From Acuticoccus sediminis (GTDB lineage: Bacteria > Pseudomonadota > Alphaproteobacteria > Rhizobiales > Amorphaceae): a DNA stretch of 64,000 bases. The stretch is from positions 434,001-498,000 of the forward strand of contig NZ_QHHQ01000001.1 of NCBI RefSeq assembly GCF_003258595.1, given 5' to 3'. This document shows, in pieces, positions 8,924-16,978 of the stretch (its first letter is position 1; every line of letters begins with the position of its first letter). The notes below the pieces were generated by a model. That model saw nothing but the letters and a program-made list of their open reading frames with translations. It was not told the origin of the DNA and searched no databases. A program made the position numbers and the translations under genes.

Positions 8924-9072
8924 GCGCCCTCGACCGCTCGATTGCCGCTCTCCGGCGGACCGCCGCAAAGGACTATCAACTCCAGGGAATGGCGACGGTT
9001 CCGTCCGCTCGACCCGCACCCGCGCGCCCTCCGCCGGGACGACGGCGCCTCGGGCATGGCACCGCTGTCCGG

Positions 9073-9987
9073 TCAGTCCCCGAAGGCCGGGGCCTCGTTG
9101 CACGCATGGGCCGCGCACTCGAGCTCCAGCGTCGACTGGTGGATCTCGAAGCGTTCCGCGAGGGCGGCCTTCACGCGCGCCTTGATGGCGTCCGCCTCGG
9201 TCCATGAGCCGCCGTCAATTACCACATGGGCGTCGAACGCGTAGGCCTCCTCGTGGACCTGCCAGAAGCGGGCGCGATGGACCTCGTTCACCCCGTCGAC
9301 ACCGCGCACCGCATCGAGCACGTCCTCGGTCGCGATGCCGGGAGGGCTGCCCAACATGAGGATCCGAATCACACCGCCGATCTCGTTGAACGACATCCAG
9401 AGGATGTAGCCGGAGATGAGGAGGGTGACGATCGGATCGACGATCCACCAGCCGAACAGGATGACGAAGATGCCGGCGATGATGACGCCGACGGAGCCGA
9501 GCGCGTCGGCGATATTGTGCAGGAAGGCGGCGCGGATGTTCATGCTCTCCTTGGAGAGCGCGAAGGTCAGGAACGCGGTGACGAGGTCGACCACGAGGGC
9601 GATCGTGGCGATCCAGACGACCATCCAGCCGTCGACGTGCTCCGGCTCGAAGAATCGCCCAACCGCTTCCGCCGCAAGGTAAAGTCCGAGAACGATGAGC
9701 GTCGTGTAGTTGACGAGGGCGGCGACGATCTCGATGCGCCGGTAGCCGAAGGTCATCACCGAATCCGACCCTCGCCGGCCGATCTTGCGCGCGGCGAAGG
9801 CGATGATCAGCGAGGCGGCGTCGGACAGATTGTGCAGGCCGTCGGCGATGAGGGCGAGGCTGCCCGAGGCGATCCCGCCGACGACCTGGACGATGGTCAG
9901 GAGGACGTTGACGGCGATGGCTCCCGTCATTCGCACGTCCCCATCGCCGGAACCGTGGGAATGGTGATGGTGGTGGTTGTGCGCCAT
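9073..9987 (-). CDS. Cation diffusion facilitator (CzcD/ZitB type) metal efflux protein
   Basis: 304 residues. A His-rich N-terminus (HNHHHHHSHGSG) is followed by six membrane segments. Metal-site motifs are the HNLSD of the second helix and HNIADALGS of the fifth, so the zinc-type HxxxD pair is present in both. The cytoplasmic C-terminal domain (DVLDAVRGVDGVNEVHRARFW...) is the dimerising ferredoxin-like fold. The likely role is proton-driven export of zinc, cobalt or similar divalent ions across the inner membrane. An inverted repeat 69-83 bases upstream could be its operator. Confidence 0.9.
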   Translation of the reverse strand: MAHNHHHHHSHGSGDGDVRMTGAIAVNVLLTIVQVVGGIASGSLALIADGLHNLSDAASLIIAFAARKIGRRGSDSVMTFGYRRIEIVAALVNYTTLIVLGLYLAAEAVGRFFEPEHVDGWMVVWIATIALVVDLVTAFLTFALSKESMNIRAAFLHNIADALGSVGVIIAGIFVILFGWWIVDPIVTLLISGYILWMSFNEIGGVIRILMLGSPPGIATEDVLDAVRGVDGVNEVHRARFWQVHEEAYAFDAHVVIDGGSWTEADAIKARVKAALAERFEIHQSTLELECAAHACNEAPAFGD

Positions 9988-10055
9988 GGGTCTGGGGATC
10001 TCGCGTGGCAGGGGCGGGCGGCCGAATTCGGAGCCTTGCACAGGCAGATGGCATT

Positions 10056-10070
10056 CACACGATGCGTGTG
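10056..10070. promoter_or_regulatory. Inverted repeat upstream of the CDF gene
   Basis: CACAC-N5-GTGTG, a short dyad ~70 bp upstream of the metal exporter start. It could be a regulator site. There is no other support. Confidence 0.2.
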
Positions 10071-10431
10071 TCGATGCTGCGCCACCCCTGACTGCGTCAG
10101 AATGCCGCATTCGATTTTGGGATTATGCTGCGTGCGGATCCGCAAGCGCACCATGGAGATGAATGCCCCATTATAGTGTGGCTGCGGCGTCTCAGCCGTG
10201 CACTGGGACGGTTGCCGGGATGCAATATTCACTTCAGGATCCCGTTAAGCGAGGGGCAGCCATGCTATTCAGATCAAACGAGCCACATCTGCCCCTTGCG
10301 CATAGCTTGGCAGATATGCCACACAGCAAATCAACGGTCGTCAGAACCGCCTAGGGAGGAAGCCCCGTTCAAACGGACACGCCGGCGCAGCCAAAGGCGC
10401 GTAGGCGTAAATAGAAACGAAATGTACGTTT

Positions 10432-10466
10432 GGCGCGATCGGCCCCCCGGCCGGTCGCGCCTTTTT
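10432..10466 (+). terminator. Rho-independent terminator with no recognised upstream gene
   Basis: A 13-bp stem with one G-T wobble (10432-10444 pairs with 10449-10461), a CCCC loop, and five T residues directly after the stem. It is a textbook plus-strand terminator. The nearest upstream gene on that strand is more than 2 kb away, so it should end an unannotated transcript. Confidence 0.75.
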
Positions 10467-10722
10467 GAGCATTGGTCCAATGCTCGCATGCGCCACGCCC
10501 GCACTTTTCTTCCTGTACAGTGACCCCGCCGCCACACCCGCCCGACGGTGCGATCCGGCAATTTCGACACCCTCCGGACCGGCGGTTCATTGCCGAGATC
10601 GCGGTGGATAAAGTCGGGAGGGCCGGACCGGTCTTCCGCGCGCCGCTGAAAGTCTGAGCGCCCCCGGCCCAATTCTTCGTCACACGGTGACGCGCCCCGG
10701 CGGCCCGTGCGAAAAGCCCCTC

Positions 10723-11490
10723 ATGCCCCTCCCGGACGACCTCGCCCCCGCCATCTGGCTCGCCGTCATCGCCGTCACGACCCTCGCCGGGTTCGTCAAA
10801 GGCACGGTCGGGTTCGCAATGCCGATGGTGATGGTCTCGGGCATCGGCTCCTTCCTCTCGCCCGAGCTTGCGCTCGCCGCGCTGATCCTGCCGACCCTCA
10901 CCGCCAACCTGGCGCAGGCGTTCCGCAACGGGGTCGCCGCGGCGCTCGAGTCGGTGAAGGCGCACTGGCGCTACGTCGGGATCGTGTCGCTCTTCATCCT
11001 GATTTCGGCCCAGCTCGTCAGCGTTCTTCCGGCGGAGGCCCTGTACCTGACGATCGGCATCTGCGTCGCCGCCTTCGCCCTCTACCAGCTCACCGGGCGC
11101 CCGATCGTCTTCAGCGCGCGCCACCGCAACGCGATCAGCGTCGGGCTCGGCACCGTCGCCGGCCTCATCGGCGGCGTGTCCGGCATCTGGGGCCCGCCGA
11201 CGGTGATCTACCTCGCCTCCCTCGACACGGAGAAGACCGAGCAGCTTCGCGTGCAGGGGATCGTCTACGGCATCGGCGCGGTAGTGCTCACGGCCGCGCA
11301 CATCGGCTCCGGCGTCCTCGACGCCCGCACCGCGCCGCTGTCGGCGCTGCTCATAATTCCGGCAATGACCGGGCTTCTGCTCGGAATGCGTGTGTCGGCA
11401 CGGATGGACCAGCGGCGCTTCCGGCTGGCGACGATGGCGGTGCTGGTGGTCGCGGGACTCAACCTCATCCGGCGCGGCGCGCTCGGTTGA
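10723..11490 (+). CDS. TSUP-family membrane transporter (TauE/SafE type)
   Basis: 255 residues from the ATG at 10723 (an in-frame GTG at 10687 would add 12). About eight membrane segments. The two internal repeats typical of TauE/SafE proteins are visible: LAGFVKGTVGFAMPMVM near the start and LIGGVSGIWGPPTVIYL in the second half. The family exports or imports sulfite, sulfoacetate and other organosulfur or carboxylate anions. The sulfur-assimilation genes begin ~100 bp downstream on the same strand, so sulfite or sulfonate movement is a reasonable guess only. Confidence 0.8.
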   Translation: MPLPDDLAPAIWLAVIAVTTLAGFVKGTVGFAMPMVMVSGIGSFLSPELALAALILPTLTANLAQAFRNGVAAALESVKAHWRYVGIVSLFILISAQLVSVLPAEALYLTIGICVAAFALYQLTGRPIVFSARHRNAISVGLGTVAGLIGGVSGIWGPPTVIYLASLDTEKTEQLRVQGIVYGIGAVVLTAAHIGSGVLDARTAPLSALLIIPAMTGLLLGMRVSARMDQRRFRLATMAVLVVAGLNLIRRGALG

Positions 11491-11591
11491 GTATTTCACG
11501 CGCTATCAACTATGCGTATGGCGGGAATGCTCTGGTTGGATTGCACCCTGCAATCCGCTGGTATAGGCGTCAGGTCAAACTGGAAGCACCC

Positions 11592-12401
11592 ATGACGTCA
11601 CCCCTTTCAGGCCACGCCCTCGTGTCGATCGCGATCGAAGCCGGCGCGGCGATCATGCCGTTTTACGACCCCAACGGGCAGGATGCGCGCACCAAAGGCG
11701 ACGGCTCGCCCGTCACCGCGGCCGACGAAGCGGCCGAGGCGATCATCCTGAAGCGCCTCGCGGAGCACGGCATCACCGCCGTCCTCGCCGAGGAGGCGGT
11801 AGCGGCAGGCCGCATCCCGGACGTCGGTCAGGAATTCTGGCTCGTCGACCCGCTCGACGGGACGAAGGATTTCATCTCCGGCAGCGGCGAGTTCACGGTG
11901 AACATCGCCCGCATCGTCGACGGCGTCCCGGTCGAAGGCGTCGTCCTCTGCCCCGCCCTCGACGAGGTGTACTGGTCCGACGAGACCGGCGCCTACCACG
12001 GCAGGATCGAGAACGGCGCGCTCGCGGGCGAGACGAAGATCGGCGTCGCCACCCCCGGCGGGGCGCTGAAGGTCGTCGCCTCCAAGTCGCACCTGACGGA
12101 CGAGACCAAGGACTTCATCGCCCGCTTCGACGTCGACAGCTTCCTCTCCTTCGGATCGTCGCTGAAGTTCTGCCGCGTGGCCGACGGCACCGCCCACCTC
12201 TATCCCCGCATGGGCCGGACGATGGAGTGGGACACGGCGGCCGGTCACGCCGTCCTCAAGGCGGCCGGCGGCGAGGTCTACACCATGGACGGCAAGCCGC
12301 TCGCCTACGGCAAGGCCGACCACCCCTCCGGCGCCTACGCCAATCCTCACTTCGTGGCCGCCGGTGCCTTCGATCCTTTCGCTTTGGCGAAAGTGTCATA
12401 G
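11592..12401 (+). CDS. cysQ: 3'(2'),5'-bisphosphate nucleotidase CysQ
   Basis: 269 residues, inositol-monophosphatase superfamily. Visible motifs: KGDGSPVTAADEAAE, the metal-binding EEA, WLVDPLDGTKDFISGSGEFTVNIA (metal-binding DPLDGT) and WDTAAGHAVLKAAGG. CysQ hydrolyses 3'-phosphoadenosine 5'-phosphate (PAP) to AMP, removing the inhibitory by-product of PAPS use. Its position 93 bp before cysD supports this over an inositol phosphatase role. Confidence 0.92.
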   Translation: MTSPLSGHALVSIAIEAGAAIMPFYDPNGQDARTKGDGSPVTAADEAAEAIILKRLAEHGITAVLAEEAVAAGRIPDVGQEFWLVDPLDGTKDFISGSGEFTVNIARIVDGVPVEGVVLCPALDEVYWSDETGAYHGRIENGALAGETKIGVATPGGALKVVASKSHLTDETKDFIARFDVDSFLSFGSSLKFCRVADGTAHLYPRMGRTMEWDTAAGHAVLKAAGGEVYTMDGKPLAYGKADHPSGAYANPHFVAAGAFDPFALAKVS

Positions 12402-12402
12402 T

Positions 12403-12441
12403 TCTTGCACAAGACCTCCCATAACTCTTGCTAGAGACCTC
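12403..12441. promoter_or_regulatory. Paired 16-bp direct repeats upstream of cysD
   Basis: TCTTGCACAAGACCTC (12403-12418) and TCTTGCTAGAGACCTC (12426-12441) match at 13 of 16 positions and start 23 bases apart, about two helical turns. The first copy contains the dyad TCTTG-CA-CAAGA. Their position just upstream of cysD suggests a binding site for a sulfur regulator. No regulator is identified. Confidence 0.35.
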
Positions 12442-12494
12442 GGGGCCGTCCCCCGATTCGCTGAACGCAAGCTGAACGAAGATGGAGTAGCGTT

Positions 12495-13400
12495 ATGGCC
12501 GTTGATCGCGGCTCGCACTTGAAGCGACTCGAGGACGAGTCGATCCATATCATCCGCGAGGTCGCGGCCGAGTTCCGCAATCCGGTGATGCTGTACTCGA
12601 TCGGCAAGGATTCTGCAGTGATGCTGCACCTTGCCATGAAGGCCTTCTACCCCTCCACGCCGCCCTTCCCGCTGATGCACGTCGACACGACGTGGAAGTT
12701 CCGCGAGATGATCGAGTTCCGCGACCGCAAGGCGAAGGAACTCGGGCTGGACCTGATCGTGCACATCAACGAGGCGGGCGTTCGCGAGGGCGTCGGCCCG
12801 TTCACGCACGGGTCGTCCTACCACACGCAGGTCATGAAGACCGACGCGCTGAAAGAGGCGCTGACCAAGTACGGCTTCGACGCCGCATTCGGTGGCGCCC
12901 GCCGCGACGAGGAGAAGAGCCGCGCCAAGGAGCGCGTCTTCTCGTTCCGCACGGCCAACCACGGCTGGGACCCGAAGAACCAGCGCCCCGAGCTCTGGCA
13001 CCTCTACAATTGCCGCGTCGCCAAGGGCGAGTCGATCCGCGTCTTCCCGCTGTCGAACTGGACCGAGCTCGACATCTGGCAGTACATCATGCTCGAGAAC
13101 ATCGAGATCGTGCCGCTCTACTACGCCAAGGAGCGCCCGGTCCTGGAACAGGACGGCCAGCTCCTGATGGTCGACGACGACCGCTTCCCGCTCGACGGCC
13201 GCACGCCCGAGATGAAGATGGTCCGCTTCCGCACGCTCGGCTGCTACCCGCTGACCGGCGCCGTCGAGAGCCCGGCCGCCACGCTGGAAGAGATCGTCGC
13301 CGAGATGCTGATCGCCCGCACGTCCGAACGGTCCGGCCGCCTCATCGACCGCGACGAGGAAGCGTCGATGGAGAAGAAGAAGCGCGAGGGGTACTTCTGA
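12495..13400 (+). CDS. cysD: Sulfate adenylyltransferase subunit 2 (CysD)
   Basis: 301 residues, the normal CysD length. It has the ATP-PPase loop [31 protein letters not shown], the [15 protein letters not shown] segment and [12 protein letters not shown] near the end. CysD adenylylates sulfate to form APS, driven by GTP hydrolysis in the CysN partner. The stop codon shares its last base with the cysNC start (TGATG), so the two subunits are translationally coupled. Confidence 0.97.
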   Translation: MAVDRGSHLKRLEDESIHIIREVAAEFRNPVMLYSIGKDSAVMLHLAMKAFYPSTPPFPLMHVDTTWKFREMIEFRDRKAKELGLDLIVHINEAGVREGVGPFTHGSSYHTQVMKTDALKEALTKYGFDAAFGGARRDEEKSRAKERVFSFRTANHGWDPKNQRPELWHLYNCRVAKGESIRVFPLSNWTELDIWQYIMLENIEIVPLYYAKERPVLEQDGQLLMVDDDRFPLDGRTPEMKMVRFRTLGCYPLTGAVESPAATLEEIVAEMLIARTSERSGRLIDRDEEASMEKKKREGYF

Positions 13401-15301
13401 TGTCCGTTGCCGAGAATCTCACCCCGGAAGCCTTCACCGAATACCTGGCGAGCCAGGAGCGGAAGTCCTTCCTGCGCTTCATCACCTGCGGCTCGGTGGA
13501 CGACGGCAAGTCGACCCTCATCGGCCGCCTGCTGTTCGAGACGAAGCTGATCTTCGAGGACCAGCTCGCCGCCGTCGAGCGCGACTCCCGCCGCCACGGC
13601 ACGACCGGTGAGGACATCGACCTCGCCCTCCTCGTCGACGGCCTCGAGGCCGAGCGGCAGCAGGGCATCACGATCGACGTCGCCTACCGCTTCTTCACGA
13701 CGGACAAGCGCAAGTTCATCGTCGCCGACACGCCCGGCCACGAGCAGTACACGCGCAACATGGCGACCGGCGCCTCCACCGCCGACCTCGCCGTGCTGCT
13801 GGTGGACGCCCGCCACGGCATCCAGATCCAGACCAAGCGGCACGCCTTCCTCGTGTCGCTGCTCGGCATCCGGCACGTCGTCCTGGCGATCAACAAGATC
13901 GACCTCGTCGACTTCTCCGAAGACCGCTTCAAGGAGATCAAGGCCGAGTTCGAGAAGTTCGCCCACGGCTTCGACTTCGACACCATGACCGCCGTGCCGA
14001 TCTCGGCCCGCTATGGTGACAACGTCGTCGCCCAGTCGGAGCGGATGCCCTGGTATACGGGCCCGACGCTGCTCGACTACCTGGAGTCGGTCGAGGTTCA
14101 GTCGAACCTCCAGGAACGCCCCTTCCGCATGTCGGTGCAGTGGGTGAACCGTCCGAACCTCAACTTCCGCGGCTTCTCCGGCACCATCGCCTCCGGCAAG
14201 CTGCGCCCGGGCGATCCGGTCGTGGTCGCGAGCTCCGGCCGCGACGCCGTCGTGCGCCGCATCGTCACCATGGACGGCGACCTGCCGGAGGCCGTCGCCT
14301 CCGAGGCCGTCACCGTCGTGCTCGACCGCGAGGTCGACATCTCGCGCGGCGACGTCCTGGTGCCGCCGTCGCACCGGCCGGAAGTCGCCGACCAGTTTGC
14401 CGCGCACATCGTCTGGATGGCCGAGGAGCCGCTCTACCCGGGCCGCCCCTACATCCTGAAGATCGGCAACAAGGTGATCTCGGCGACGATCACCGAGATC
14501 AAGCACCGGATCGACGTCAACACGTTCGACCATCTCGCCGCCAAGGAGCTCGGCCTCAACGAGGTCGGCTTCTGCAACGTCTCGCTGTCGGCCGACATCG
14601 CGTTCGACCCGTACGAGGCGAACCGCGAGACCGGCTCGTTCATCCTGATCGACCGCCTGACCAACGCGACGGTCGGCGCGGGCATGGTCTGGTTCGCGCT
14701 GCGCCGTGCGACCAACATCCACTGGCAGGCGACGGACGTCACCAAGGAAAGCCGCGCGGCCATGAAGGGCCAGAAGCCGGCGGTCCTGTGGTTCACCGGC
14801 CTCTCCGGTTCGGGCAAGTCGACGATCGGCAACCTCGTCGAGAAGAAGCTCTCGGCGATGGGCCGCCACACCTACATCCTGGACGGCGACAACGTCCGCC
14901 ACGGCCTCAACCGCGACCTCGGCTTCACCGACGCCGATCGCGTCGAGAACATCCGCCGTGTCGCGGAGACCGCGAAGCTCTTCGTCGACGCGGGCCTCCT
15001 GGTCGTGGTGACCTTCATCTCGCCCTTCCGCTCCGAACGCCGCATGGCCCGCGAGCTGGTGGAGGACGGCGAGTTCCTGGAGGTCTACATCGACACACCG
15101 ATCGAGGAGTGCCGCCGGCGCGACCCGAAGGGCCTCTACAAGAAGGCCGACTCCGGCCAGCTCAAGAACTTCACCGGCGTCGACTCGCCGTACGAGTCGC
15201 CGGAGAACGCCGAGATCGCCATCGACACGACCTCCGGCGAGCCCGAGGCTCACGCCGAGCGCATCGTGGCGCTTCTCAAGGAGCGCGGCATCATCGATTG
15301 A
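13400..15301 (+). CDS. cysNC: Bifunctional sulfate adenylyltransferase subunit 1 / APS kinase (CysN-CysC)
   Basis: 633 residues, as in NodQ-type fusions. Residues 1-~440 are the CysN GTPase: CGSVDDGKSTLIGRLL (P-loop), DTPGHEQYTRNM and NKIDL, followed by EF-Tu-like beta domains. Residues ~455-633 are APS kinase: WFTGLSGSGKSTIGNLVEKKL, DGDNVRHGLNRDLGF, FISPFRSER and GLYKKA. The protein activates sulfate and phosphorylates APS to PAPS, the donor for sulfotransferases as well as for assimilation. A strong terminator follows 30 bases after the stop. Confidence 0.97.
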   Translation: MSVAENLTPEAFTEYLASQERKSFLRFITCGSVDDGKSTLIGRLLFETKLIFEDQLAAVERDSRRHGTTGEDIDLALLVDGLEAERQQGITIDVAYRFFTTDKRKFIVADTPGHEQYTRNMATGASTADLAVLLVDARHGIQIQTKRHAFLVSLLGIRHVVLAINKIDLVDFSEDRFKEIKAEFEKFAHGFDFDTMTAVPISARYGDNVVAQSERMPWYTGPTLLDYLESVEVQSNLQERPFRMSVQWVNRPNLNFRGFSGTIASGKLRPGDPVVVASSGRDAVVRRIVTMDGDLPEAVASEAVTVVLDREVDISRGDVLVPPSHRPEVADQFAAHIVWMAEEPLYPGRPYILKIGNKVISATITEIKHRIDVNTFDHLAAKELGLNEVGFCNVSLSADIAFDPYEANRETGSFILIDRLTNATVGAGMVWFALRRATNIHWQATDVTKESRAAMKGQKPAVLWFTGLSGSGKSTIGNLVEKKLSAMGRHTYILDGDNVRHGLNRDLGFTDADRVENIRRVAETAKLFVDAGLLVVVTFISPFRSERRMARELVEDGEFLEVYIDTPIEECRRRDPKGLYKKADSGQLKNFTGVDSPYESPENAEIAIDTTSGEPEAHAERIVALLKERGIID

Positions 15302-15325
15302 TGCCGCAACCCCATCACGGACCGC

Positions 15326-15354
15326 AAAAAGGCAACCTTCGGGTTGCCTTTTTT
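15326..15354. terminator. Rho-independent terminator after cysNC
   Basis: GGCAACC (15331-15337), TTCG loop, GGTTGCC (15342-15348), then six T. Five A residues before the stem allow it to extend and to work in both directions. The seven-base arms are repeated exactly in the next hairpin at 15375-15396. Confidence 0.9.
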
Positions 15355-15374
15355 GTTGGAGCGAGCTACCCAAA

Positions 15375-15396
15375 CAGGCAACCAGGAGGTTGCCTG
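15375..15396 (+). promoter_or_regulatory. Perfect hairpin enclosing the ribosome binding site of the SRPBCC gene
   Basis: CAGGCAACC (15375-15383) pairs exactly with GGTTGCCTG (15388-15396), closing a 4-base AGGA loop. The ribosome binding site AGGAGG (15384-15389) is split between loop and stem, and the first base of the GTG start (15396) is the last base of the stem. Folding should therefore hinder initiation. The arms can also pair with the matching arms of the cysNC terminator just upstream. Confidence 0.6.
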
Positions 15397-15860
15397 TGAC
15401 AGACGCCATCGAAAAAACCATCCTGCTCGACGCGCCGGTCGAGAGGGTCTGGCGGGCGGTGACCGACGCGCGCGAATTCGGGACGTGGTTCCGTGTCGCG
15501 CTGGAGGGGCCGTTCGTGCCCGGCCGCTCGGTCGCCGGGCAGATCACCTATCCCGGCTACGAGCACCACCGCCTCGTCGCGACCGTCGAGACGATGGAGG
15601 AGCCCCGCTACTTCGCGTTCCGCTGGGAGCCGGAACCGGATACCGCCGGCGGCGGCGGCGGCGATCCGGCCACGCTAGTGGAGTTCACGCTGGCGCCCGA
15701 GGGCACCGGCACGCGCCTCACCCTGCGCGAGTCCGGGTTCAACGCCCTCCCCGCCCACAAGCGCGACGAAGCGCTCCGCCGCAACGACGGCGGTTGGGAC
15801 ATCCAGATGCAGAACATCGCCGATCACCTGAGCGGGTCCGCCGCCGCCCCCCGGGCCTGA
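15396..15860 (+). CDS. SRPBCC (AHSA1-like) domain protein
   Basis: 154 residues. It starts VTDAIEKTILLDAPVERVWRAVTDAREFGTWFRV, the usual opening of the START-like AHSA1/YndB group, and continues with a beta-rich core and a C-terminal helix typical of this ligand-binding fold. The GTG at 15396 has AGGAGG six bases upstream. Proteins of this group frequently sit next to an ArsR regulator, as here, with the stop overlapping the next start. The ligand and activity are unknown. Confidence 0.85.
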   Translation: MTDAIEKTILLDAPVERVWRAVTDAREFGTWFRVALEGPFVPGRSVAGQITYPGYEHHRLVATVETMEEPRYFAFRWEPEPDTAGGGGGDPATLVEFTLAPEGTGTRLTLRESGFNALPAHKRDEALRRNDGGWDIQMQNIADHLSGSAAAPRA

Positions 15861-16201
15861 TGCCGGCCGCGACGACGCCCGAACTCTCCGGCCGCGCCGC
15901 GAAGTTCGCCGCCCTCGGCGATCCGACACGGCTGTCGCTCGTCGCCATGCTCTCGGACGGCGGCCCGCGCTCGATCGTCAGCCTGGCGGAGGGCGTCGGC
16001 CTCACCCGCCAGGGCACCACCAAGCATCTGAAGGTGATGCAGGACGCCGGCCTCGTCGCGAGCCGCCGCGAGGGCCGCGAGACGCGCTTCACGCTGCGGC
16101 GCGACGCGCTGGCCGAGCTGCGTGAGCACCTCGACCTCGTCTCGGCCCAGTGGGACGACGCGCTGGACCGCCTCAAGGCGTTCGTGGAGCGCCCCGGATA
16201 G
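15860..16201 (+). CDS. ArsR-family transcriptional regulator
   Basis: 113 residues. A winged helix-turn-helix with KFAALGDPTRLSLVAML, the recognition helix region GLTRQGTTKHLKVMQDAGLV and the wing RREGRETRFTL. No cysteine-rich metal-binding motif is present, so it resembles the ArsR members that pair with SRPBCC proteins rather than metal sensors. It starts within the stop of the SRPBCC gene (TGATG). It probably autoregulates this pair. Confidence 0.88.
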   Translation: MPAATTPELSGRAAKFAALGDPTRLSLVAMLSDGGPRSIVSLAEGVGLTRQGTTKHLKVMQDAGLVASRREGRETRFTLRRDALAELREHLDLVSAQWDDALDRLKAFVERPG

Positions 16202-16220
16202 GGCTCGTTCAGCCGTGGCG

Positions 16221-16829
16221 TCAGCCGAGGTCGGCCAGCGTCCCCGTCCGCTCCCACGAGAACGCGTCGCGGAGCTGCGCGTCGCCCCAGAAGCGGCTGC
16301 CGTCGCCGGTGATGAACGTCGGCGCGCCGAAGACACCCGCCGCCTTCGCCGCCTCGACGTTGGCGAACAGCGCGGCCTTGACCGCCTCGTTCCTGATCCC
16401 CTCGGCGATTCGCGCCGGGTCGATGCCGGCGGCCTCGGCAGCCTCCGACAAAGTCTCGGCCTGGGCGATGTCCATCCCCTTGCCGTACTCGCAGTGGAAC
16501 ACCGCCCGGCTGAAGGCGGCCCGTTCCGCGCCCTCCAGCGACAGCGCGGCACGCGCGGCCGACACGCTGCGCGACGGGAACACCTCCGGCATCACGAACG
16601 GGATGCCGCGATGGGCCGCGCGGCGGGAAAGATCCTCCCACATGAACGACGCCTTCGCCTCCGACGACAGGTTGGGCGTCGCCTTGAACCCCGCGTCGGC
16701 GAAGATCGGTCCGAGCAGGAAGGGCGTCCATTCCACCTCGATGCCTTCCGCGTCGGCGAGCGGCTCGATCCGCATCGCGGTGAGGTAGGAGTAGGTGGAG
16801 GAGAAGTCGAAGAAGAATCGGATGGCCAT
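16221..16829 (-). CDS. 2-hydroxychromene-2-carboxylate isomerase-like protein (DsbA/GST-kappa fold)
   Basis: 202 residues. It begins IRFFFDFSSTYSYLTAMRI, where serines replace the DsbA CxxC, as in HCCA isomerases that use glutathione. The later GAPTFITGD-type cis-proline segment (GVFGAPTFITGDGSRFWG) and DAFSWERTG end also fit. The textbook reaction is a step in naphthalene degradation. No other aromatic-catabolism gene is nearby, so the true substrate is open. It is convergent with the ArsR gene, with a 19-bp gap. Confidence 0.82.
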   Translation of the reverse strand: MAIRFFFDFSSTYSYLTAMRIEPLADAEGIEVEWTPFLLGPIFADAGFKATPNLSSEAKASFMWEDLSRRAAHRGIPFVMPEVFPSRSVSAARAALSLEGAERAAFSRAVFHCEYGKGMDIAQAETLSEAAEAAGIDPARIAEGIRNEAVKAALFANVEAAKAAGVFGAPTFITGDGSRFWGDAQLRDAFSWERTGTLADLG

Positions 16830-16978
16830 GGCGCTTCCCTTGGCGCCGCATTCGCGCGGCGCATTCTGGCTGGATGTGGACCGCGGGGCCGCAGTCGCGC
16901 GCACGTTCGGCGTTATGAACGAATCGATCAAGCATGCCGCGCCGGAGACATCCCGGGACCGGTGGTCACGGTTCGTTG

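Larger units (their letters stand above)
9988..10722. other. Non-coding stretch between CDF and TSUP genes
   Basis: 735 bases with no convincing protein gene on either strand. Frames are short and lack family resemblance or good ribosome binding sites. It contains the dyad at 10056-10070, a second small dyad (CTGAC-N3-GTCAG near 10090), and a strong plus-strand terminator at 10432-10466. The terminator has no recognisable gene upstream of it, so a small RNA or a decayed gene may lie between about 10100 and 10430. Confidence 0.5.

Noticed and set aside
10331-10440. Possible small protein ending in a basic tail just before the orphan terminator
   Set aside because: The frame after the AGGGAGGA has no ATG, GTG or TTG start and only about 18 codons; recorded as a possible RNA or remnant instead.
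13244-15547. A 767-codon minus-strand frame opposite cysNC
   Set aside because: Antisense shadow; no family resemblance, and cysNC is intact on the plus strand.
16829-16978. An extended N-terminus for the DsbA-like isomerase (80 codons longer)
   Set aside because: The extra part lacks family similarity; the start at 16829 directly precedes the conserved first strand and has AGGGA upstream.
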